Below are positions 1 to 8,278 of a stretch of 64,000 nt of DNA, piece after piece; positions within the stretch are counted from its first letter, which is position 1, and each line of letters begins with the position of its first letter. This DNA comes from Acinetobacter halotolerans. GTDB taxonomy: Bacteria > Pseudomonadota > Gammaproteobacteria > Pseudomonadales > Moraxellaceae. The notes under the pieces are model-generated. The model was not told where the DNA came from. It saw only the letters and a program-made list of their open reading frames with translations, and ran no database searches. The translations under genes and the position numbers were made by a program. Location of the stretch: contig NZ_SGIM01000001.1 of the NCBI RefSeq assembly GCF_004208515.1, forward strand, positions 62,001 to 126,000. The letters are read 5' to 3'.

Positions 1-927
1 CTGAAACGTCGTTTTATTCAGGCCAGTGTTGATGACGCTGGGCGTTTAGATATTCGAATCGAAGGACCCATGGTTCAAGCGATGATGTTTGAGATTTTTG
101 TCTTGGCCATCGTCAATGAACTGTATTTCCGCCGTATTCGTCATGATGATGTTTGGGTTGAAGGTGAGCGTCGGTTACAGCAGAAGTTGATTCAGTTGCA
201 ACAGTATGCTGAATTACAACAAGAAAATGATCCACCCTTTTTGGTTTCAGATTTTGGAACACGTCGCCGTTATAGTTTTGAATGGCAGAAGCATGTGGTA
301 CAAGCGTTTCATACTGCTGCACCAACCGTATTTCGTGGAACCAGCAATGTGCTATTAGCTAAAGAACTTGGCATTAGCCCCATCGGAACGATGGCGCATG
401 AGTTTTTACAAGCCTTTCAAGCATTGGATGTGCGATTACGCAACTTCCAGAAAGCGGCACTAGAAGCGTGGGTACAAGAGTATCGGGGAGATCTTGGTAT
501 TGCTTTGACCGATGTGGTCGGTATGGATGCCTTCTTGCGTGATTTTGATTTGTATTTTGCCAAGTTATTTGATGGCTTGCGGCATGACAGTGGTGATCCG
601 TATGAGTGGGGCGACAAAGCTTATGCTCACTACCGTAAATTAAAAATTGATACCAAGACCAAGATGCTGACCTTTAGTGATGGTCTTGATTTAGAAAAGG
701 CATGGTTATTACATCAGTATTTTAAAGATCGTTTCCAAGTTAGTTTTGGAATAGGGACCAATCTGACCAATGATATGGGGCAGACACCGTTGAATATTGT
801 GTTGAAATTGGTGGAGTGTAATCGCCAATCTGTAGCCAAAATCTCGGATAGTTCAGGAAAAACCATGAGTGATAATGAGACCTTCCTTGCTTATTTACGA
901 CAAGTGTTTGAGATTGAGGACGTTTAG
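1..927 (+). CDS. pncB: Nicotinate phosphoribosyltransferase, 5' end cut by the window
   Basis: PncB joins nicotinate and PRPP to make nicotinate mononucleotide, the entry step of NAD salvage in the cytoplasm. The reading frame is open from base 1, so the N-terminal part (roughly 90-100 residues of a ~400-residue family) lies outside the window. Visible family segments include GTMAHEF (its His is the likely autophosphorylated residue), [23 protein letters not shown] and [11 protein letters not shown], in the usual order up to a normal C-terminus. It reads as intact where visible. It is followed by a 369 bp gap holding a structured repeat. The identification rests on recognising the family sequence. 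Confidence 0.95.
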   Translation: MKRRFIQASVDDAGRLDIRIEGPMVQAMMFEIFVLAIVNELYFRRIRHDDVWVEGERRLQQKLIQLQQYAELQQENDPPFLVSDFGTRRRYSFEWQKHVVQAFHTAAPTVFRGTSNVLLAKELGISPIGTMAHEFLQAFQALDVRLRNFQKAALEAWVQEYRGDLGIALTDVVGMDAFLRDFDLYFAKLFDGLRHDSGDPYEWGDKAYAHYRKLKIDTKTKMLTFSDGLDLEKAWLLHQYFKDRFQVSFGIGTNLTNDMGQTPLNIVLKLVECNRQSVAKISDSSGKTMSDNETFLAYLRQVFEIEDV

Positions 928-1003
928 TCATTTTTTGATCACTAAAAAGCGAGTGCTGTCATGGAATGGCTTAAATCTTACAAGTGATTTGTAGAGTTAT
1001 TTT

Positions 1004-1096
1004 TTACTTTTGAAAGATCAAAAGTAACAAAAATCTTTTGTTGAACTGACGGCACATCCTTTATGCCGAAGTTCAACAGGCGGCATCCATGCCGCC
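1004..1096. repeat. Three-hairpin intergenic repeat, copy A
   Basis: Three consecutive inverted repeats are visible. Hairpin 1 at 1004-1027 has TTACTTTTGA pairing with TCAAAAGTAA. Hairpin 2 at 1039-1078 has TGTTGAACT pairing with AGTTCAACA, extended inside by CGGCA/TGCCG. Hairpin 3 at 1079-1096 is GGCGGCATCCATGCCGCC. Copy B at 39103-39197 has the same order and an identical third hairpin, but different stem bases in hairpin 2. The rest of the 928-1296 gap holds only the presumed promoter of the next gene. Confidence 0.8.
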
Positions 1097-1296
1097 TTCG
1101 CACCAGTAAACTTTCTCTAGAGATTTACAAGGCTTAACTTTCTCAATGTTATTAAGTTTTATACTTTTAATTCATAATCGTTGGACTTATTGCTATATCT
1201 GATTTGCTGCCAAATGAATGCAAAAAATCAGACAAAGATACAAACTGAGCTATGCTAAAATCAATCACAATGCTGTGATCACAAGATTCCATAACA

Positions 1297-2145
1297 ATGA
1301 CTGACATTGATTTTAAACTCGGTTTACTGATTGAACCTGAACAACTTGTTCCGCATTTGGGGCATGAGTTGATTCGTGTGATTGATTTAAGTCGGGCATC
1401 GGTTTATGAACAGTTGCATATTCCTCATGCGATTCATTTACAGCCTAAATATTTAGTTGCGCAAAATGAACAAGCCAATGGTGTATTGCCCGATGTAGAG
1501 GGTTTAAAAGCCTTAATTGAAAAATTAAATATTTCACCTCAGCATCATGTGGTGGTATATGACGATGAAGGTGGGGCTTGGGCAGGACGCTTGATCTGGA
1601 ATTTACATTGCCTTGGGTTTACTCGCACCAGTCTAATCAATGGTGGCATTCACGCTTGGTTGGGTGCAAGTTTGCCAACGACCACTGATGTTGAAACCTT
1701 TATTCCTATTCGCGAACGTGTACAGGTGGATTTGAATGCGGTACAACAACACCGTATTGAATATAATGAATTATTAGAGCAGGTTCAAGAACACAATATC
1801 CAGTTGTGGGATTGTCGTAGTCATGACGAATATATAGGTTTGCGTTTAGCTGCGCGACGCGGCGGTCACATTCCAAATGCAATGCATTTTGAGTGGAGTA
1901 CTGCCCTTAATCGTGAAAATCATCTAAAATTACACTCGCTTGAACGCACTCAACAACGTTTAGAGCAATTAGGCTTTGATTTACAACAACCTGTCGTGGT
2001 GTATTGTCAGTCGCATCACCGTTCAGGCTTGGCGTATATTTTGGCGAGATTGCTCAATTGGCAAGTCAGAGCCTACGATGGTGCGTGGAGTGAATGGGGC
2101 AATCGCCTCGATAGTCCTATTATTTCAGGGGAGTCACCGTCTTGA
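1297..2145 (+). CDS. Two-domain rhodanese (thiosulfate sulfurtransferase, RhdA-like)
   Basis: This is a cytoplasmic sulfurtransferase of 282 residues with an inactive N-terminal and an active C-terminal rhodanese domain. The N-terminal domain has the [21 protein letters not shown] substrate-fold signature region without a catalytic Cys. The C-terminal domain carries Cys237 in the loop CQSHHRSG. That loop is nearly the CQTHHRS loop I recall for Azotobacter vinelandii RhdA, and it differs from the CGSGVTA loop of mercaptopyruvate sulfurtransferases. I therefore call it a thiosulfate-type enzyme; the physiological sulfur donor is unknown. Its stop codon overlaps the TTG start of psd, so the two are probably cotranscribed. 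The start has only a weak ribosome-binding site. Confidence 0.85.
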   Translation: MTDIDFKLGLLIEPEQLVPHLGHELIRVIDLSRASVYEQLHIPHAIHLQPKYLVAQNEQANGVLPDVEGLKALIEKLNISPQHHVVVYDDEGGAWAGRLIWNLHCLGFTRTSLINGGIHAWLGASLPTTTDVETFIPIRERVQVDLNAVQQHRIEYNELLEQVQEHNIQLWDCRSHDEYIGLRLAARRGGHIPNAMHFEWSTALNRENHLKLHSLERTQQRLEQLGFDLQQPVVVYCQSHHRSGLAYILARLLNWQVRAYDGAWSEWGNRLDSPIISGESPS

Positions 2146-2993
2146 GTTTTGCAGCAGATTTAAAAAAACAATTCTTTATCAAAGCACAAAATTTAGTACC
2201 GCAACATCAGCTCAGTCGTGTTATTGGCAAGGTTGCCGCAAGTGAAAATGTTTTGGTGAAAACTGCTGTTATTCAAGCATTCAAAGCAAAATATGGTATT
2301 GATATGAGTATTGCTGAGCAAAGCAATGCTCTGCAATACAAGTCTTTCAATGAATTTTTTACCCGTGCCTTAAAAAATGGTGTACGTGGTGTAGATGAGC
2401 GAGCAGATAGTGTTGTTTGCCCTGCGGATGGTGCGATTTCACAGCTTGGTAAAATTGAAGCAGGTGATATTTTTCAAGCCAAAGGTCAGAGTTTTTCTGT
2501 TGAGAAATTGATTGGTGATCCGCAATTGGCGAAACCATTCCATGAAGGTCAATTTGCGACTGTTTATTTGTCACCTAAAGATTATCACCGTGTGCATATG
2601 CCATTGGCAGGCACATTGACGGAAACATTATATATTCCGGGTGAATTATTTTCAGTGAACCAAGTGACTGCGGAAAACATCCCTGGTTTATTTGCGCGTA
2701 ATGAACGCATGGTGTGTTTGTTTGATACTGAGCTTGGTCGTATGGCTGTGGTTTTAGTGGGTGCAATGATTGTGGCAGGCATTGAAACGGTTGCAACAGG
2801 TAAAGTAAAACCTACAGGTCGTGTTGAGTTACAGCATCATCAAATGAAACTTGAGAAAGGTGCAGAACTCGGGCGTTTCTATCTCGGTTCAACCGCTGTC
2901 ATTTTATTTGAAAAAGATAAAATGGTCTGGGAAGAGCAGTTTAAAGCCAATTCGGCTGTAGTAATGGGTGAGCGGTTGGGTCATTCGATTTAA
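2142..2993 (+). CDS. psd: Phosphatidylserine decarboxylase proenzyme
   Basis: Psd makes phosphatidylethanolamine from phosphatidylserine at the inner membrane. The protein is 283 residues, the usual size for the bacterial membrane-bound type. The self-cleavage motif is LGST, with Ser250 expected to become the pyruvoyl group of the small alpha chain. The conserved YHRVHMP segment and the [12 protein letters not shown] segment are present. The start is TTG, supported by GGGGAG eight bases upstream, and it overlaps the stop of the rhodanese gene. A terminator follows at 3013-3047. Confidence 0.95.
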   Translation: MSFAADLKKQFFIKAQNLVPQHQLSRVIGKVAASENVLVKTAVIQAFKAKYGIDMSIAEQSNALQYKSFNEFFTRALKNGVRGVDERADSVVCPADGAISQLGKIEAGDIFQAKGQSFSVEKLIGDPQLAKPFHEGQFATVYLSPKDYHRVHMPLAGTLTETLYIPGELFSVNQVTAENIPGLFARNERMVCLFDTELGRMAVVLVGAMIVAGIETVATGKVKPTGRVELQHHQMKLEKGAELGRFYLGSTAVILFEKDKMVWEEQFKANSAVVMGERLGHSI

Positions 2994-3012
2994 TTTATAA
3001 GTAATTTTTAAA

Positions 3013-3047
3013 ATGCCCCTTGATTAGTTTGAGGGGCTTTAATTTTT
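3013..3047 (+). terminator. Rho-independent terminator after psd
   Basis: GCCCCT pairs with AGGGGC, followed by a T-rich tract. It closes the rhodanese-psd unit. Confidence 0.8.
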
Positions 3048-3107
3048 TATGTATTGTACATAAAGGGTATTGGTAAATTTTAGAAAAAAATAATCTGAAG
3101 TATTCTT

Positions 3108-4043
3108 TTAGTTAGCTTTATACTGCAATTCCTTTAAAGCTAAGAGTAGAGTTCCAGATTTAATAAAATCTTTCAGATACCAATCAATAAACCTATCTCT
3201 AAGAATTGCTGCTGTTAAAAATGCTAATAATTGCTTTTCAGTAAGATTTTGTAATTGTTCAGCACTTGTATTAACATCAGCTAAAATTTCATCATAGTTA
3301 GAACACATGTGCTTATCCATTGCATTTATAAACTGATTAATTAGTAGTTCATATTCAGTGAGTTGTAATTCTTGTACTTTCTCAAGAAAAGGTAGCAACT
3401 TAAAAAGTTTGTCATAGGGTACATTTGATTGTTTTTCACATCTTTGAGATAAAAAATAAAAATGATATAGCGTTTTATATGGTTTATAAATTTCAATTCT
3501 TTCATGTTCATAAAGTTCTGATGTATGAACATCACTAAATAATAGATTAATAGCATCTCTCCAGTGATTTGTATTACCTTTATTAAAGTTAATTAAAGAT
3601 TTTTCTAAGCCGCATGCTTTATCAAATTTCAGCTTCTCAGAATCATCCCACTCAATAACAATCAAAATAAATAAGTCACTTTTTTTATTATTAAAATCAT
3701 AAGCTATTTCATTTTTTCTATAAATAATATTTCCTCTTTTATAGTCTCCTATCAACTGAAATTTAAATTCAATCTTAAAAATATCATCTAGTGAATCCAA
3801 ATTAACAATTGATAAATCAATTCTTGTATTGTTAATCCTAGGGTGTTCAGATATAGCCTTATAGTTTAAAATTTTTTCTTTAAAAAAATTATTTATATGG
3901 ATTAATAATACGTTCCGTATATGAGACTCTTGTTTTAGATTGAAAAAGTTTTCATTTATCTCTAGCAAGCTTTCACGAAACTCATTTGATGCAACTATAG
4001 TTTTTAAGGCTGTTAATAAGAGTTCTTTAGTATCTTTTCTCAC
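3108..4043 (-). CDS. Putative PD-(D/E)XK nuclease-like protein of unknown role
   Basis: I do not recognise the family of this 311-residue protein. It is much more AT-rich than its neighbours, uses many AAA/ATT codons, and stands alone on the minus strand, which suggests horizontal acquisition. An N-terminal helical part (about 1-45) is followed by RIDLSIV, a short connector and KIEFKFQ. This spacing of D and E-x-K looks like the catalytic core of PD-(D/E)XK nucleases, with a possible helper Glu in QESHIRN. The C-terminal half is predicted helical, with no transmembrane segment or signal peptide. A defence or restriction role is inference from fold hint and context only. Copy 1 of a small RNA repeat lies just upstream. 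Confidence 0.5.
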   Translation of the reverse strand: MRKDTKELLLTALKTIVASNEFRESLLEINENFFNLKQESHIRNVLLIHINNFFKEKILNYKAISEHPRINNTRIDLSIVNLDSLDDIFKIEFKFQLIGDYKRGNIIYRKNEIAYDFNNKKSDLFILIVIEWDDSEKLKFDKACGLEKSLINFNKGNTNHWRDAINLLFSDVHTSELYEHERIEIYKPYKTLYHFYFLSQRCEKQSNVPYDKLFKLLPFLEKVQELQLTEYELLINQFINAMDKHMCSNYDEILADVNTSAEQLQNLTEKQLLAFLTAAILRDRFIDWYLKDFIKSGTLLLALKELQYKAN

Positions 4044-4337
4044 AATAACCTATTTCCATATTTATTAGTTTGATTTTATGATGAAAAATATTTTTTGTCA
4101 GCTTATTGCGACATAATTTGTCGTTTAAGAAAGAGGGGTTATTTGAATATTAAAAATCAGAATTTAAATATTCTATAGAATGCTAAAAGCTTTAAAAGAA
4201 GTCGATTTAAAACAACTTGTTTATTAGTTGTTTAGGTATTTGTTGCTAGAGTGTTAAATACAACTCCTGTATAAGCTTTTTCTTACATCGATTAACGTCA
4301 ATGACCCATATTCAGACCCAATCAAATTACCTAATAT

Positions 4338-4475
4338 GAACTCATCAGGAACAGGAAGTTCCAAAACATAAAACAAGAATTATAAGTTTTCGCATCGGGA
4401 TGTGAGATACAACAGGAATGGTATCTAGTGAAAGGAATACGGGAAAAAGCTCGACAGGATGTCGGGCTTTTTTCT
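4338..4475 (+). ncRNA. Repeated small RNA gene, copy 1 (C4-like candidate)
   Basis: Three copies of this unit lie within 2.5 kb. Copy 1 has a -10 element TAATAT at 4332-4337, then a hairpin with stem GGAAC/GTTCC (4347-4361), a second stem AGATAC/GTATCT (4405-4410 with 4421-4426), and a terminator hairpin at 4448-4473. The conserved block begins at about 4265, upstream of the promoter, so the promoter is part of the repeat. The transcript should be about 130 nt with no convincing ORF. From memory, repeated sRNAs resembling phage P1 C4 antisense RNA are reported in A. baumannii; I infer that these belong to that kind. The remaining sequence between 4044 and 4564 shows nothing else I can support. 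Confidence 0.65.
4448..4473 (+). terminator. Terminator of small RNA copy 1
   Basis: AGCTCGAC pairs with GTCGGGCT (one G-T wobble), followed by six T residues. Confidence 0.75.
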
Positions 4476-4564
4476 TTCAAATTTTTACTTAAGGTCTGAT
4501 CTATCACTGAGTGTATGCATTGAATGTCTTTAATTTAAGTTTGCATCAACTGTATTAGATTAAT

Positions 4565-4906
4565 TCAATCAATGATTAATAATTTAGCACCATTCAAACT
4601 GAAGGATTGGTGTGGCTCGGCATGATCACCAACTTGATAGCTCATTCCTTGGGTTAAAATAAAGGTGCGGCCATCTTTTAATCTACTTTCAAGTTCACCT
4701 TCTAAGCAAAATAAAATATGACCTTTTTCACACCAATGATCGGCTAAGTAATTGGCTGAATACTCGACAATTCTTACTCGAATTTTATTGGTTTCTTCAC
4801 CAAAATACTGGGTCTTCCAATACGCTTTTCCTGTTTCTCCACTGTATTCTGTGGTTTCTATTTTTTCCCAATCAGTAACTTGAAATGGAAAAGGGAAAAT
4901 ATTCAT
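4565..4906 (-). CDS. Small cupin-fold protein with DHCW-type motif
   Basis: This 113-residue protein has a single cupin barrel with the conserved segment ADHWCEKGHILFCLEGE, followed by a second motif region ending in HQSFS. It matches what I recall as the DHCW-motif cupin family, whose substrate is not known to me. The start is taken as the ATG at 4906 because GGAA lies seven bases upstream; a TTG four codons earlier is the alternative. It stands alone between small RNA copies 1 and 2. Confidence 0.75.
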   Translation of the reverse strand: MNIFPFPFQVTDWEKIETTEYSGETGKAYWKTQYFGEETNKIRVRIVEYSANYLADHWCEKGHILFCLEGELESRLKDGRTFILTQGMSYQVGDHAEPHQSFSLNGAKLLIID

Positions 4907-5193
4907 ATTCTGTTCCAAAAATTTAGGTTCATTCTCAAACTATAGATAAATTTAGTTTTTGCAATACGCCTTTAATATAATGGTTACTATATGAAAGAAA
5001 ATTAATGTAATAATAAAAATTAAAAGTTTATTCGCATCGACGACCATAAAATCGATAGATTGGAAAAAAAACAGATTTTTTATTAGCAGCTTAGGTGCTT
5101 ATAGCCAGATTTTTAAACACAATCCTGTACGTTTTTTCCTACAACGATTAGGGGCAATGTCCCATATTCAGACCCCATCAAAATATCTAATAT

Positions 5194-5330
5194 GAACTCA
5201 TCAGGAACAGGAAGTTCCAAAACATAAAACAATAATAATAAGTTTTCGCATCGGGATGTGAGATACAACAGGAATGGTATCTAGTGAAAGGAATACGGAA
5301 AAAAGCTCGACAGGATGTCGAGCTTTTTTC
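5194..5330 (+). ncRNA. Repeated small RNA gene, copy 2 (C4-like candidate)
   Basis: This copy has the same layout as copy 1. The -10 TAATAT is at 5188-5193, the GGAAC/GTTCC hairpin follows, the AGATAC/GTATCT stem is at 5261-5266 with 5277-5282, and a terminator ends at about 5329. In this copy the terminator stem is a perfect AGCTCGAC/GTCGAGCT pair, where copies 1 and 3 have a G-T wobble. Copies 1 and 2 also share a looser similarity for about 50 bp upstream of 5120. Nothing else is supported between 4907 and 5410. Confidence 0.65.
5304..5329 (+). terminator. Terminator of small RNA copy 2
   Basis: AGCTCGAC pairs perfectly with GTCGAGCT, followed by a run of T. Confidence 0.75.
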
Positions 5331-5410
5331 TTTCAAATTTTTACCTAATCTCTGATGTTGTTGAGTGGGGGGAATGCCTGATAACTCGACTAAATCCCTA
5401 TTTCCCTAGC

Positions 5411-5887
5411 TTAAAGTTTTAAATGAAAAATGAGTGAATCTCTGTCTGGATATTGGTATGCAACAGGTAATAGCTCCTTGGCAACTTCTTCAAATCCAGC
5501 TTTACGATAGAATTTATGTGATTGAGTTGCTTTAGCTGGCGTATCTAAAAAGATTTCTAAAAATTGATTTATTTCAGCAAATTTTAAAAGCTCACTATAT
5601 AAAGCCATTCCAACTTGATGACCTCGATATTCAGAAATAACAAAAAACTTTTTTAAAATAGCTGTTTGTGGCGTAAGTGCCTGAAGCCCAATTGTTCCGA
5701 TCAATTTATCGTTTTGATCTAATGCTAACCAAAAATTTCCACCTGATGTAATAAAGTATTTATGTATATCTTGAATATCTGTTTGCTCAGCTAATGGGAT
5801 ACCGACATCAAATTCAATATTTTGAATACTTAAAATTAAATCAATAACGTCATCTTTAAACTTATCGTTATATTCAACAATTTTCAT
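5411..5887 (-). CDS. GNAT family N-acetyltransferase
   Basis: This 158-residue cytoplasmic protein has the GNAT acetyl-CoA fold. The acetyl-CoA loop is EYRGHQVGMALYSELL (R-x-x-x-x-G-x-A type), followed by the C-terminal FYRKAGFEEV segment typical of the family. The acceptor substrate cannot be read from sequence. It is divergent from the MarR gene starting at 6009, and the two share an intergenic operator candidate, so MarR may control it. Confidence 0.85.
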   Translation of the reverse strand: MKIVEYNDKFKDDVIDLILSIQNIEFDVGIPLAEQTDIQDIHKYFITSGGNFWLALDQNDKLIGTIGLQALTPQTAILKKFFVISEYRGHQVGMALYSELLKFAEINQFLEIFLDTPAKATQSHKFYRKAGFEEVAKELLPVAYQYPDRDSLIFHLKL

Positions 5888-5913
5888 AGATCAACCACAG
5901 TAGTGAAAAATAC

Positions 5914-5925
5914 GGGTATATACCC
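5914..5925. promoter_or_regulatory. Palindromic operator candidate between GNAT and MarR genes
   Basis: GGGTATATACCC is a perfect 12 bp palindrome in the divergent promoter region. It abuts an upstream in-frame ATG at 5928, which argues that this ATG lies in the promoter and that translation of the MarR gene starts at 6009. Confidence 0.5.
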
Positions 5926-6008
5926 TCATGTTAGTGGAAAGATATCAGTTCTACAAGATTTATCATTTGTGTCAAACTAAGCTTAACCTGAAGGGATTAA
6001 TTGGACTT

Positions 6009-6410
6009 ATGATTTTACCTTGTTACAGTGCAAAGTTACGCAGTGCTTCCCGACGTTTAGGGCATCGTTATAATGCTGCATTGGCTGAGTTTGGCATCAA
6101 TATTACCCAATTCTCTCTTTTATCAATGATTAAGAGAGCTGAACCGATTAGCCTCACATCTTTAGCTAAAAAGATGGAGTTGGAGCGTTCGACAGTGGGG
6201 CGGAATGTGAAAGTCCTAGCGAAAATGGCGCTTGTTGAACTGACACAAGGCGATAAAGATCAAAGAGAAGTGACTTTAAAGCTAACACAAGAAGGACTTC
6301 AACTTTTAAAAGCAGCTCTTCCTCACTGGCAGAAGGTTCAACAAGAAATCGAGGATAGTCTAGGAGAAGATCAAATATTAATGCTAACCGATCTCTTAAA
6401 ACGTCTTTGA
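6009..6410 (+). CDS. MarR family transcriptional regulator
   Basis: This winged-helix DNA-binding protein has 133 residues from the ATG at 6009. An upstream ATG at 5928 would give 160 residues, but it sits directly on a palindrome and the extra 27 residues are not family-like. The helix-turn-helix region covers FSLLSMIKRAEPISLTSLAKKM and the recognition helix ERSTVGRNVKVL, followed by the wing around GDKDQREVTLKLT. The divergent GNAT gene is the likely target, by position only. Small RNA copy 3 follows. Confidence 0.85.
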   Translation: MILPCYSAKLRSASRRLGHRYNAALAEFGINITQFSLLSMIKRAEPISLTSLAKKMELERSTVGRNVKVLAKMALVELTQGDKDQREVTLKLTQEGLQLLKAALPHWQKVQQEIEDSLGEDQILMLTDLLKRL

Positions 6411-6617
6411 TTGTGAATTAGTTTTCTACAAAGAATAATGGACGCTATACGGAAAAAATCAGAATATTTTCTTTAGTGGTAAAAGCTATATCAAAAACGA
6501 ATTTGAGATTTTTTGGCTGTTGATCAGCAGTTTTTCAAATACCAAACCCTGTACGCTTTTTCTTACAACGATTAGAGGCAATGTCCCATATTCAGACCCA
6601 ATCGAATCAACTAATAT

Positions 6618-6752
6618 GAACTCATCAGGAACAGGAAGTTCCAAAACATAAAAAAATAACAATAAGTTTTCGCATCGGGATGTGAGGTATGACAGGAATC
6701 ATACCTAGTGAAAGGAATATGGAAAAAGCTCGACAGGATGTCGGGCTTTTTT
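6618..6752 (+). ncRNA. Repeated small RNA gene, copy 3 (C4-like candidate)
   Basis: The -10 TAATAT is at 6612-6617, followed by the same GGAAC/GTTCC hairpin. The second stem is AGGTATG/CATACCT (6685-6691 with 6700-6706), where copies 1 and 2 have AGATAC/GTATCT: both sides changed together. The terminator hairpin is at 6727-6746 with T residues to 6753. The terminator tail overlaps the stop codon of the converging LysR gene. No other element is supported between 6411 and 6751. Confidence 0.65.
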
Positions 6753-7645
6753 TATTCAATTTCAATTTGTTTGATCCAAAGTTCAATTAGCATCTGTAAG
6801 GTCTTACTCAAAGGTTTGTAACTCTGCCAAATCGCATGAATCGGCATATCTAGGCCATTGGTGGTATCGCTAAACTCTAATCGAACCAAACTTTGTTTAG
6901 AAAAATGCTCACTTACAACGGATAGGGGAAAATTACCCCAACCCATGCCATGTTCCACCATATTGATTGCCATCGATAAATTATCGGTATACCAACATGC
7001 ATCTGAAACCAACACCCGTGGATCAGGCAGCGGATAATTTTTACTGGCAATCACGATTTGTCTCAACTCTGAAAGCATCGTCAGTTCATTCTTATTATGA
7101 TCTTTCAGCTGTTGTGCTTTTTTGGGTGAAACGGCAGCCACAAATTTTTCAACACCGAGTAATCGGAACCGCTCATTGACGTCGATCGTCGATGAGCTAT
7201 AGGCGATATACAGATCAATTTCATTATTTTGCAGACGTGTTTTCAGCTCTTGTTGAGGTGCACTGACCATTTCAATATTTAAGAGAGGAAAGTGTTGAAT
7301 CAGATGCTCAATACCTGCCAATAAAAACTTCTGATTGATATCCGCTGCGACACCAATCGAGAGACTGGTTTCCAGTCCCGTTGAAAGCTCGGTTAGATGC
7401 AATTCTAATTGGCGCATTTTGGTTACGATCAATCGTGCATGCGGCTCGATCGAGCGTGTGACTTCCGTGGGTGCAAGATGATTTTTACTGCGTTCAAATA
7501 ATTTTAAATTCAGTTCAGCTTCTAAATTGGCGATCGCCATACTGACCGCGGAAGGAACTCGATTTAGCGCACGTGCGGCAGCTGAAAAATTACCGCGATC
7601 CATAATTTCAAGGATTAATTCCAGCTGTTCACTATTAAGTTTCAT
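6752..7645 (-). CDS. LysR family regulator beside a PACE efflux gene (AceR-like by position)
   Basis: This 297-residue LysR regulator has an N-terminal helix-turn-helix (about 1-60, with GNFSAAARALNRVPSAVS) and a C-terminal substrate-binding domain. The start is the ATG at 7645, with AAGGAAA upstream; an in-frame ATG ten codons earlier lacks this support. It is divergent from the PACE efflux gene at 7740. In A. baumannii a LysR protein (AceR) controls the PACE pump gene aceI, so control of the neighbouring gene is a reasonable inference, but the ligand is unknown. Confidence 0.85.
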   Translation of the reverse strand: MKLNSEQLELILEIMDRGNFSAAARALNRVPSAVSMAIANLEAELNLKLFERSKNHLAPTEVTRSIEPHARLIVTKMRQLELHLTELSTGLETSLSIGVAADINQKFLLAGIEHLIQHFPLLNIEMVSAPQQELKTRLQNNEIDLYIAYSSSTIDVNERFRLLGVEKFVAAVSPKKAQQLKDHNKNELTMLSELRQIVIASKNYPLPDPRVLVSDACWYTDNLSMAINMVEHGMGWGNFPLSVVSEHFSKQSLVRLEFSDTTNGLDMPIHAIWQSYKPLSKTLQMLIELWIKQIEIE

Positions 7646-7739
7646 GTCTGTTTCCTTGTCAGTAAATCTGATCACGATTAACTTTTTTTATCAGAATTAA
7701 GGCGTAAAATCCAATCATTATTGATTTTAAGGTGTCGTG

Positions 7740-8192
7740 ATGCAAGGAACCAAAAGAAGAGTAACTTATGTATTTTTCTATGAAGTTTTTAGCTTTTTTA
7801 TCTGTGCGCTGATTTTGGCTGCACTTTCTGGCACCACGATTAGCCATACAGGGCCTTTATCGATTCTGATTGCGGTGATCGCTGTCACGGTCAATTTCTT
7901 TTATAACTATGTTTTTGAGATGTGGGAAAAAACCCAAATTTCCAAAACACGAACGGTGTGGAGACGAATTGCACATGCGATTGGCTTCCAAATCATATTG
8001 GTGATGATTTTGATTCCGCTGATTGCATGGTGGATGCAGATTAGTTTGCTCAAAGCCTTCTTACTAGATTTTAGTTTGATGGTAATCATTCCATGCTATA
8101 CCTTTGTTTATAATTATCTTTTTGATCATATCTTTGGTCTGCCAAGCCATTTGCTTGAAGAAAATGAACTGGGTTCGAAAGTAACTGGCTAA
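7740..8192 (+). CDS. PACE family efflux transporter (AceI-like)
   Basis: This 150-residue inner-membrane protein has four transmembrane helices arranged as two repeats of the bacterial transmembrane pair domain. The first repeat begins KRRVTYVFFYE, where the membrane Glu matches the essential Glu15 of AceI. The second has RIAHAIGFQ, matching the RILHAIGFE of AceI. AceI exports chlorhexidine by proton exchange; the substrate here may differ. The ATG at 7740 follows AAGG by seven bases, and a GTG directly before it is an alternative. A strong hairpin terminator follows. Confidence 0.88.
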   Translation: MQGTKRRVTYVFFYEVFSFFICALILAALSGTTISHTGPLSILIAVIAVTVNFFYNYVFEMWEKTQISKTRTVWRRIAHAIGFQIILVMILIPLIAWWMQISLLKAFLLDFSLMVIIPCYTFVYNYLFDHIFGLPSHLLEENELGSKVTG

Positions 8193-8204
8193 TTTTAAAA
8201 CAGC

Positions 8205-8250
8205 TAAAACTAAACAAGCCGATCTGTTGAGATCGGCTTGTTTAGTTTTA
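8205..8250. terminator. Bidirectional terminator between PACE gene and phoR
   Basis: This is a perfect 21 bp stem (8205-8225 with 8230-8250) with a 4-base loop. A-rich and T-rich flanks allow it to work for both converging genes. Confidence 0.85.
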
Positions 8251-8278
8251 AATGCACTATAACTGTTGCGTAGAATAC

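Noticed and set aside
4265..6753. Reading the 220 bp repeats as insertion-sequence ends or MITEs
   Set aside because: No terminal inverted repeats or target duplications seen; internal promoter, paired stems and terminator fit an RNA gene better.
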